Below are positions 6,512 to 12,626 of a DNA stretch of 13,222 nucleotides, one piece after another (within the stretch, counting starts at the first letter, position 1; each line of letters opens with the position of its first letter). Below the pieces are notes generated by a model that worked only from the letters and a program-made list of their open reading frames with translations, made no database searches and had not been told where the DNA came from. A program made the translations under genes and the position numbers. Location: positions 1 through 13,222 of the forward strand of contig CADBND010000093.1 in assembly GCA_902795875.1 (NCBI GenBank), given 5' to 3'. Source of the stretch: an uncultured Erysipelotrichaceae bacterium (GTDB lineage: Bacteria; Bacillota_I; Bacilli_A; Erysipelotrichales; Erysipelotrichaceae).

Positions 6512-8013
6512 TGCTTAAAACAGAAAAATTATCGATAACAACGATCAAAGGAAGGAGATTGCTGGAAGATCTTTCTTTTGTGCTGAATGAAGGTGACAAG
6601 ATCGCCCTGATCGGTGAAGAAGGAAACGGCAAATCTACGATATTGAAGATCCTTGCCGGGGAGGATGTGAGTTCTTATGCCACCTATACCGGCACGATCT
6701 ATTGTGATGAGAAGATCGGCTATCTTCCTCAGAGTATCGGGGAAAGATATCTGGATCTTCCGATAATGGAATACATAAATGAAGAACCTGATTATGCCTA
6801 TCTTTTTCAATTGGCTTCTCGCATGAATATTTCCCATGATCTGCTTTCCTATCGGAAAGTCGGAACTCTATCGGGCGGGGAGAAAGTCAAGATTGCGTTG
6901 CTTAAAGTGCTTTACGACAGGCCGGACATCCTGCTTCTGGACGAACCGACCAACGATCTTGATCTGAAGACACTGATCTGGCTGGAAGAGTTTATAATGA
7001 ACGAACGTTCCAAGATCCTTTTCATCTCGCATGATGAAGAACTTCTTCAAAGATGTGCGAACGGGATCCTGCATCTGGAACAATTGAAAAGAAAGAGCGA
7101 GCCGCATGCGACATACAGTGGCGAAAGCTATCTGGAATATGTGCAAAACCGGAAAGCATTTATTGAAAGAAATAATCGTATCGCTTCAAAACAGAAAGCG
7201 GAACTTCACAAACAGATGGAAAAGTGGCGGAGGATCTATCAGTCTGTCGAACATGCCCAGGCTACGGTCAGCCGTTCCGATCCCCATGGCGGTCAGGTAT
7301 TGAAAAAGAAGATGCATGCGGTCAGATCGCAGGGCAGGAATCTGGAAGCGAAAAAGGAGAATATGCGTAAGGCTTTTGAACCGGAAGAGGCGATCGATGT
7401 CTATTTTGATGATGTGTTCATCAATCCCGACAAGATCGTTCTCGATCTGAAGCTGGATGAATTAAAAAACGGAAGCGAGGTCCTTTCAAAAGATGTGAGA
7501 CTGCAGGTCAGGGGAAAAGACCGCATCTGTATCATCGGAGACAACGGTTCAGGGAAAAGCACGCTGATCCGGATCATCGCAAAAATGCTGGAAGAGGATG
7601 AAAGCATCAATGTCGGCTATATGCCGCAGGATTATTATGAAGTCCTCGATCCAAAACTCAGTCCCATTCAATTCCTGTGGGATGGAAGAGATATTGCCGC
7701 AAAGGGGAAGATCGGTTCTTATCTCGGTGCGTTGAAGTTTACTACTGAGGAGATGGAACACAGGATAGATGAGCTTTCACAGGGACAAAAATGCAAGGTT
7801 CTGCTATTGTCACTGATCCTGAAGGGATCCAACGTCCTGATATTGGATGAACCGACACGAAACCTCTCGCCATTATCCAATCCCCAGGTCAGAAAGATAC
7901 TTTGCGACTACAAGGGAACGATCATCTCGGTTTCCCATGACCGCAAGTTCATCGACGAAGTGGCGGACAGAGTCTATATGCTGGACAGGGAGGGTCTGCA
8001 TCTTATTGAATAA
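6511..8013 (+). CDS. ABC-F family ATPase
   Basis: ABC-F proteins have two fused ATPase domains and no membrane segments; they act at the ribosomal E site as translation factors or, in some subfamilies, protect against ribosome-targeting antibiotics. Domain 1 has Walker A GEEGNGKS (35-42), signature LSGGE (120-124), Walker B with Glu145, and switch His174. The linker (about 190-300) is rich in charged helix and would reach toward the P-site tRNA. Domain 2 has Walker A GDNGSGKS (343-350), signature LSQGQ (422-426), catalytic Glu447 and His476. Its D-loop region reads DEPTRNLSPLSNP instead of the usual DEPTNHLD. Both ATP sites look active. The start is GTG 6511, with AAGGAG at 6495-6500; the MLKTEKLS beginning fits the family. 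At 500 residues it is within the size range of resistance-type members, but I cannot assign the subfamily or claim resistance. Confidence 0.93.
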   Translation: MLKTEKLSITTIKGRRLLEDLSFVLNEGDKIALIGEEGNGKSTILKILAGEDVSSYATYTGTIYCDEKIGYLPQSIGERYLDLPIMEYINEEPDYAYLFQLASRMNISHDLLSYRKVGTLSGGEKVKIALLKVLYDRPDILLLDEPTNDLDLKTLIWLEEFIMNERSKILFISHDEELLQRCANGILHLEQLKRKSEPHATYSGESYLEYVQNRKAFIERNNRIASKQKAELHKQMEKWRRIYQSVEHAQATVSRSDPHGGQVLKKKMHAVRSQGRNLEAKKENMRKAFEPEEAIDVYFDDVFINPDKIVLDLKLDELKNGSEVLSKDVRLQVRGKDRICIIGDNGSGKSTLIRIIAKMLEEDESINVGYMPQDYYEVLDPKLSPIQFLWDGRDIAAKGKIGSYLGALKFTTEEMEHRIDELSQGQKCKVLLLSLILKGSNVLILDEPTRNLSPLSNPQVRKILCDYKGTIISVSHDRKFIDEVADRVYMLDREGLHLIE

Positions 8014-8032
8014 GAAAAACGATGGTAAAGTA

Positions 8033-8041
8033 TGGTATAAT
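8033..8041 (+). promoter_or_regulatory. Extended -10 promoter of the RNase J-like gene
   Basis: TGG TATAAT at 8033-8041 is a perfect extended -10. No good -35 lies 16-18 bases upstream; TTGAAT at 8006-8011 is 24 bases away. Start is expected near 8048, giving a leader of about 22 bases that holds GGAGG at 8056-8060. The promoter overlaps the very end of the ABC-F transcript, and no terminator separates the two genes. Confidence 0.6.
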
Positions 8042-8069
8042 TTTAGATGAATTTTGGAGGATATAATCA

Positions 8070-9737
8070 TTGCAGAAAATACGTTTAATGGCACTTGGCG
8101 GTCTTGACGAAGATGGCAAGAACATGTACCTTGTGGAGATCGATGGCGATATTTTCGTTCTGGAAGCAGGTCTGAAGTATCCTAGCGAGAGCGAACAGCT
8201 GGGTATCGAATACATCATCCCCGATTTCACGTATCTGATTGAACATAAAGACAGGGTGAAAGGCATTTTTATTTCGCACGGTCACGATGATGTGATGTCG
8301 GCGATCGGTCATCTGCTTTCGCAGATCGATATTGAGGTCTATGCAACTGCACTTACGGCAAAACTTCTGGAAGATGAATTCAAGCATCATAAGCTCAAGA
8401 ATAAGCATGTCCACGTGGTCAAAAGAGACGATACGTTCAAGGTGGCCGGACATACGGTACATACTTTCCCGGTCATGCAGTCGATCGCTGACGGTGTGGG
8501 ATTTGCGTTTGAGACCGATTCCGGTCTGATCGTATATACATCTGAATTCATTTTCGATTACGACTTCCTCAACCAGGCTTTTTCAATGAATATCAACGCT
8601 CTTTCCGATCTCGGAAAGCAGAATGTTCTGGTGCTTATGAGCGAATCGACCGGTTCCAAGAGATCGGGTTATACTGCTCCCAAGCACAGGATCACCGATC
8701 ATGTCGAACATTATTTTGAGGAACCTGACAGACGTATCCTGATCACGCTTTACCGTCAGAACCTCTTCCGCATCATGGAGGTATTGGAACTGGCTGCAAA
8801 ATACAATAGGAGAGTCTTCTTTTACAATGATGAACATATAAAACTTCTTAAAACAGTCGACGATCTTGGCTACTATAAGGTCCCGCGTGGCGTCATCATG
8901 ACAAGGGAAGAATTCGACAATGACCGGAAGGATGTCGTTGTCGTCGTATCGGGTTCTGGCAACCAGGTCTTCAAACTTATGAACAATATCGCGATCGGCG
9001 AGGATGATGTCGTCGAGCTTCGTGAACAGGATATCGTCCTGATCGTTTCACCGGTTGTTCCGGGAACGGAAAAGGATGCGACAACGATGGAAAACGATCT
9101 TTATAAGGCTGATGTCAGCATCGTGAAGCTAAACGCAAAAGAAGTCCTTTCCATGCATGCGTCGATCGAAGATCTCAAAATGATGCTTTATCTCATAAGA
9201 CCGAAATACTATCTGCCGATCAAAGGCGAGTACTCCGACCTGATTTCCAATGCGGATATCGCGGTAGATATGGGATATACACCGGACAAGATCGTCATCC
9301 TTGACAATGGACAGTTTGCGACCTTCGAAGGCAGCAGGCTGGCTTCCACAGGTGATCAGATCGAACTGGAAGACAAGGCAATCGATGCATCGGATATGCG
9401 CAACGTTTCCGGCATGGTGCTTCGTGACAGAGAAAAACTTTCCACAGATGGTGCTATAATCTGTGGTGTAGTCCTCGATTTCAAAACGAAAAAAGTTATC
9501 GGGGGACCTGACATCCAGTCAAGGGGCGTTATCTATCTCAAGGATGCCGATCATATCCTGGCTGAGATCGGAAATATCCTGATCTCTACGATCGAGAAGA
9601 ACGTCGAAGAAGGAACTTACGACAATATGCAGGTCAGAAGCGAAGTGCGGGATCTGATCTCCCGCTATGTCATGCGTACGACCGGCAAGGCGCCGATGAT
9701 CCTTCCGGCGATCGTTGAGATCAATCTCGGTGAATAA
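8070..9737 (+). CDS. rnjB: RNase J-family protein with degenerate active site (RNase J2-like)
   Basis: RNase J is a metallo-beta-lactamase/beta-CASP ribonuclease of mRNA decay; in Bacillus, J2 is a weakly active partner of J1. The 555 residues align over the full family length: beta-lactamase core, beta-CASP domain (about 200-350), and a complete C-terminal domain (LRDREKLSTDG at 451-461, GPDIQSRGVIY at 479-489, PMILPAI at 542-548). The active site has decayed. Against B. subtilis J1, as recalled, HxHxDH keeps His70, His72 and Asp74 but ends in Val75; the His of HSIPD is Gln137; the Asp of HTGDFKF is Glu159; the His of PIHGEY is Lys385; and TGSQGEP is SGSGNQV (294-300). His363 is kept. J2 has Asn at the Lys385 position, so this protein goes further. 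The start is TTG 8070, supported by GGAGG at 8056-8060. Its place before ftsK matches rnjB-spoIIIE in Bacillus. Assignment as J2 is inferred; family membership is firm. Confidence 0.9.
   Translation: MQKIRLMALGGLDEDGKNMYLVEIDGDIFVLEAGLKYPSESEQLGIEYIIPDFTYLIEHKDRVKGIFISHGHDDVMSAIGHLLSQIDIEVYATALTAKLLEDEFKHHKLKNKHVHVVKRDDTFKVAGHTVHTFPVMQSIADGVGFAFETDSGLIVYTSEFIFDYDFLNQAFSMNINALSDLGKQNVLVLMSESTGSKRSGYTAPKHRITDHVEHYFEEPDRRILITLYRQNLFRIMEVLELAAKYNRRVFFYNDEHIKLLKTVDDLGYYKVPRGVIMTREEFDNDRKDVVVVVSGSGNQVFKLMNNIAIGEDDVVELREQDIVLIVSPVVPGTEKDATTMENDLYKADVSIVKLNAKEVLSMHASIEDLKMMLYLIRPKYYLPIKGEYSDLISNADIAVDMGYTPDKIVILDNGQFATFEGSRLASTGDQIELEDKAIDASDMRNVSGMVLRDREKLSTDGAIICGVVLDFKTKKVIGGPDIQSRGVIYLKDADHILAEIGNILISTIEKNVEEGTYDNMQVRSEVRDLISRYVMRTTGKAPMILPAIVEINLGE
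9442..9466 (+). repeat. Perfect inverted repeat enclosing an extended -10 inside the RNase J-like gene
   Basis: CCACAGAT (9442-9449) and ATCTGTGG (9459-9466) are perfect 8-base inverted arms separated by nine bases. TGC TATAAT at 9452-9460, a perfect extended -10, lies between and into the right arm. This has the look of an operator-covered internal promoter about 280 bases before ftsK. There is no recognisable -35 (GAAAAA at 17 bases) and no T-run, so it is not a terminator. It may be accidental in coding sequence. Confidence 0.4.
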
Positions 9738-9738
9738 A

Positions 9739-12159
9739 GTGGCAAACGGTACAAGAAAAAAGAAAACAACAAACAAAAAACAGGAAAACAAAAAGACGAT
9801 GTGGCTCATCGTCTCTTTACTGGTTGGCTTACTTATCGTATTTACGGTCTTTAAGATGGGAAGCCTGGGAATCGTATGCAATAACATCCTGACCTTTCTC
9901 TTCGGTTCACTGTATATTGTGCCTTTGATCACGTGTTTCTGTTACGGGATCTATTTCCTGTTTCTGAAAGAACATGATACCGGTTCGGCGAAGACGAGGA
10001 TCGGACTGATCATATTGAATATCTTCGTCATCCTGCTGAATGCCTACATTCGTGAGGAAGCGGATTCTTTCCCGGCATACTGGAACTATCTGAAACAACT
10101 TAGCGTGACAGCTTTCACGCAGTTGAGCCTTTCTTTAACAGATACATCCGGTCTGATCGGCGGTTTCCTTTATGTGCTTTTCTTTACGCTCACGACAAGA
10201 AACGGCGTTCTGATCATTCTCGTATTGACTTTCCTGATCGCTGCGATCCTGCTTGTTCCGGCAAGCGCTTACCGTAAGCTCTTCTATGACGCGAAGGATT
10301 ATTCCACCAGCCGTCATGAAGAGATAAAAAGGAAACGCGAAGAACATAGGATCGCTGCCGCAAAAGCGGAAGAGGAAAGAAGAGCAAGACTTGCCGAAGA
10401 GATGGCTAGACTTGCCGAACAGGAAGAAGCGCAGAAGGAAAAGGAAGCTCTTCTTGCGAGGGAAAGAGAAGAAGAGGCGATACGCGAAGAAAAGAGGAAG
10501 GAAAGGGAAAAGGTCCTTTCCAAATCCAAGACCTTTATCAATCTCAATGATGAGGAGATCTATGGTAAGGGCTACAAGCAGAAGAAGAATGAAGAAGTTC
10601 GTGATGAACCGGTAAAGACCGATATCCTTACCGAAAAGTCCGATGAGACGCAAAAGGCTCCGAAGGTCTATCGCCGTAAGAAGGGTGCCGCTAACTATCA
10701 TCTTCCCAAGCCTTACGATGATTTCCTTGAAGCATCCACATCGAATTCTTCAAGTGTAAACAAGACTTCGGCAGCTGTAAAAGGCGAAAGAGTCATTGAG
10801 ATCCTGAAGAATTTCAATATCGAAGCGCAGTTATTGAATACATATATCGGTCCTTCCGTGACGAAATTCGAGATCAAGCCGGACAGCTCAGTCAAGATCA
10901 ATAAGATCATGAACATATCCGACAACATCAAGATGGAACTGGCAGCCAAGGATATCCGTATCGAAGCACCGATCCCCGGAAGAAGTGCTGTCGGGATCGA
11001 GATCCCGAACGTCGAACCGATCCCGGTCAAGATGCTTGATCTTGTAAAGAATATCCCGCAGGAAAAGAGAAATCTTCCATTGTTGTTCGCATTAGGCAAG
11101 GACCTTATGGGAAGACCGGTCTTTTGTGACCTTGTCAAAATGCCGCATCTTCTTATCGCCGGTGCGACAGGTTCAGGTAAATCAGTCTGTATCAACGCGA
11201 TCATCACATCCTTCCTTTTACGTTGTGATCCGCAGGATGTTAAACTCGTCCTCGTCGATCCGAAAAAGGTTGAATTCACGCCGTACAAGGATATCCCGCA
11301 TCTGCTTTGGCCGATCATCGATGATGCACAGATGGCTTCCAATATGCTGAAAAAGGTCGTCGTCATCATGGAAGACCGTTATGATGCGTTTGCTACAGCA
11401 GGTGTCCGCAATATCGAAGGATTCAATGCCTTCGTTGACGACTACAACGCTAATCTGAAGGATGGCGAAGAGCCTATGAACAAGCTGCCTTATATGGTCG
11501 TTATCATCGATGAATTGGCGGACCTGATGGCGATCGCCGGCAAAGATGTTGAGCTATCCATACAGCGTATCACTCAGTTGGCAAGAGCTTCCGGTATCCA
11601 TCTTATCGTCGCAACACAGAGACCTTCTACCGATGTCATCACCGGCTTAATCAAGTCCAACATTCCTTCGAGGATCTCTTTTGCGGTCGCATCTTCGATC
11701 GATTCCCGTACCATACTGGATCAGACCGGCGCCGAAAGACTGCTCGGAAACGGCGACATGCTGTATTACCCGCAAGGTGAGACGGCTCCGATACGTATGC
11801 AAGGCGTCTACGTGAATGACCGCGAGATCAATAAGATCACTTCCTATGTGAAACAACAGGCAAAACCGGAATACGAAGATTCCTATTATGAGTTCCTGAC
11901 CAATATGTCCGGAACGACCGTTATGTCAGGCAATGGTGCCAGTGCTGATTCCCAGGACTCCCTCTACGATGAAGTCGTTGAATTCGTAAAAGAACAACAG
12001 AAAGCATCAACATCTTTATTGCAGAGACGCTTCGGCATCGGATACAACCGGGCTGCCAGGCTGATCGATACGCTCGAAGACCGCGGGATCATCGGACCTG
12101 CCAACGGTTCAAAGCCGCGTGAAGTTTATCTGAAAGCAGACGAAGAAGATCCAGAATGA
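9739..12159 (+). CDS. ftsK: DNA translocase FtsK/SpoIIIE
   Basis: FtsK/SpoIIIE is a septum-anchored hexameric ATPase that pumps chromosomal DNA across the closing division septum. From GTG 9739 it has 806 residues. Four or five hydrophobic segments occupy about 21-40, 51-76, 88-103 and 138-173. A strongly charged, probably coiled-coil linker rich in Glu, Lys, Arg and Ala follows (about 192-262), then low-complexity sequence. The motor begins at about 350, with Walker A GATGSGKS (475-482) and Walker B VVIIDE (587-592). The winged-helix gamma domain (about 740-798, RRFGIGYNRAARLID) reads the polar DNA motifs that set direction. TTG 9715 and GTG 9730 are in-frame alternatives; I prefer GTG 9739 because GGTGA at 9729-9733 sits five bases before it and only one base separates it from the preceding stop, indicating coupling. 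Whether the organism sporulates cannot be told from this gene. Confidence 0.96.
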   Translation: MANGTRKKKTTNKKQENKKTMWLIVSLLVGLLIVFTVFKMGSLGIVCNNILTFLFGSLYIVPLITCFCYGIYFLFLKEHDTGSAKTRIGLIILNIFVILLNAYIREEADSFPAYWNYLKQLSVTAFTQLSLSLTDTSGLIGGFLYVLFFTLTTRNGVLIILVLTFLIAAILLVPASAYRKLFYDAKDYSTSRHEEIKRKREEHRIAAAKAEEERRARLAEEMARLAEQEEAQKEKEALLAREREEEAIREEKRKEREKVLSKSKTFINLNDEEIYGKGYKQKKNEEVRDEPVKTDILTEKSDETQKAPKVYRRKKGAANYHLPKPYDDFLEASTSNSSSVNKTSAAVKGERVIEILKNFNIEAQLLNTYIGPSVTKFEIKPDSSVKINKIMNISDNIKMELAAKDIRIEAPIPGRSAVGIEIPNVEPIPVKMLDLVKNIPQEKRNLPLLFALGKDLMGRPVFCDLVKMPHLLIAGATGSGKSVCINAIITSFLLRCDPQDVKLVLVDPKKVEFTPYKDIPHLLWPIIDDAQMASNMLKKVVVIMEDRYDAFATAGVRNIEGFNAFVDDYNANLKDGEEPMNKLPYMVVIIDELADLMAIAGKDVELSIQRITQLARASGIHLIVATQRPSTDVITGLIKSNIPSRISFAVASSIDSRTILDQTGAERLLGNGDMLYYPQGETAPIRMQGVYVNDREINKITSYVKQQAKPEYEDSYYEFLTNMSGTTVMSGNGASADSQDSLYDEVVEFVKEQQKASTSLLQRRFGIGYNRAARLIDTLEDRGIIGPANGSKPREVYLKADEEDPE

Positions 12160-12162
12160 GGC

Positions 12163-12185
12163 TTTTCCACAAATAAAAGTGGAAA
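12163..12185. repeat. Inverted repeat with a DnaA-box-like sequence after ftsK
   Basis: TTTCCAC (12164-12170) and GTGGAAA (12179-12185) form a 7-bp inverted repeat with an eight-base loop directly after the ftsK stop. TTTTCCACA at 12163-12171 fits the relaxed DnaA-box consensus TTWTNCACA. No T-run follows on either strand, so it is not an obvious terminator. One such match is weak evidence for a protein-binding site. Confidence 0.3.
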
Positions 12186-12222
12186 TTAAGAAAAACCGGA
12201 TAAAGAAACGGTAAAAAGCTTT

Positions 12223-12267
12223 TTTCCGCAGATGGTAGATTAAAGATACAGGTAAGCGGAAAGGAGG
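12223..12267 (+). promoter_or_regulatory. Possible hairpin covering the ssb ribosome binding site
   Basis: TTTCCGC (12223-12229) can pair with GCGGAAA (12256-12262), just ahead of and partly overlapping the ribosome binding site AAAGGAGG (12260-12267); G-T pairs could extend it further into that site. The 26-base loop contains TGG TAGATT at 12233-12241, a weak extended -10, so the hairpin exists in RNA only if transcription starts upstream. It might limit translation of the SSB-like protein. This was found by eye. Confidence 0.3.
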
Positions 12268-12270
12268 TTT

Positions 12271-12564
12271 ATGAACGGATTTAATCTGGTTGGAAGGATC
12301 TGCTTCGAACCGGAAAGAGCCAAGACCGGAAGTGGTCTGCCGTTATGCCGATTGCGCATTGCGGTAAACAAGTCCGGAAAGGAACAGGAAGATGACAGCG
12401 AGATATTCGAAGTCGTGCTGTTTCGGGCTCTTGCCGAGGCGGAGTATCAAATCGGACAGCTTGTCGCAGTCAGCGGCAAGGTCCAGGCGAACAACTTTGA
12501 GAAGGACGGAAATGTCTACTATCATGCCAATCTCTTGGGAAATTCGCTGACCATATTATCCTAA
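12271..12564 (+). CDS. Short single-stranded DNA-binding (SSB-type) OB-fold protein
   Basis: SSB proteins coat single-stranded DNA in replication, repair and recombination. The 97 residues align with the OB fold of bacterial SSB: an N-terminal strand MNGFNLVGRI, CRLRIAVNK (26-34) where SSB has FTLAVNR, EIFEVVLFRALAE (44-56) where it has the conserved W/F-R segment, then GQLVAVSGKVQ (62-72) and a final strand ending LTILS. The protein stops at the end of the OB fold: the flexible Gly/Gln-rich linker and acidic DDDIPF-type tail that recruits partners are absent. It is therefore probably not the main replicative SSB but a short paralogue, comparable in idea to Bacillus SsbB or to PriB. The start is ATG 12271 with a strong AAAGGAGG at 12260-12267. 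It lies alone between ftsK and a terminator. Confidence 0.82.
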   Translation: MNGFNLVGRICFEPERAKTGSGLPLCRLRIAVNKSGKEQEDDSEIFEVVLFRALAEAEYQIGQLVAVSGKVQANNFEKDGNVYYHANLLGNSLTILS

Positions 12565-12566
12565 AG

Positions 12567-12592
12567 ATCCCTGTTTATGCAGGGATTTTTTT
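12567..12592 (+). terminator. Terminator after the SSB-like gene
   Basis: ATCCCTG (12567-12573) and CAGGGAT (12580-12586) form a 7-bp stem with a six-base loop, followed by seven Ts (12586-12592). It starts two bases after the stop codon and isolates ffh from upstream transcription. Confidence 0.9.
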
Positions 12593-12597
12593 ATGTC

Positions 12598-12626
12598 TTG
12601 ACTGTCATATGTAATATAATAATGAT
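12598..12626 (+). promoter_or_regulatory. Promoter region of ffh
   Basis: TATAAT at 12615-12620 is a perfect -10 and would place the transcription start at 12627, the A of the ffh ATG. TTGACT at 12598-12603 is a good -35, but only 11 bases from that -10; its 17-base partner is AATGAT at 12621-12626, which would start transcription inside the gene at about 12633. The two signals cannot be reconciled from sequence alone. No Shine-Dalgarno sequence is present. Confidence 0.5.

Noticed and set aside
9442..9466. The inverted repeat in the RNase J-like gene as an intrinsic terminator
   Set aside because: No T-run follows the right arm and the frame continues for about 270 bases with conserved family sequence.
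9715..9738. ftsK start at TTG 9715 or GTG 9730
   Set aside because: Both would overlap the RNase J-like gene without a ribosome binding site at a proper distance; GTG 9739 has GGTGA at 9729-9733.
10135..10701. 188-residue minus-strand open frame opposite the ftsK linker, rich in Leu and Phe
   Set aside because: It is the antisense of the Glu/Lys-rich coiled-coil linker, so its membrane-like look follows from base composition.
12192..12225. Terminator after ftsK (ACCG/CGGT, then AAAAAGCTTTTTT)
   Set aside because: The GC stem is four base pairs with a ten-base loop, and the T-run is separated from it by a run of As. Not a convincing intrinsic terminator.
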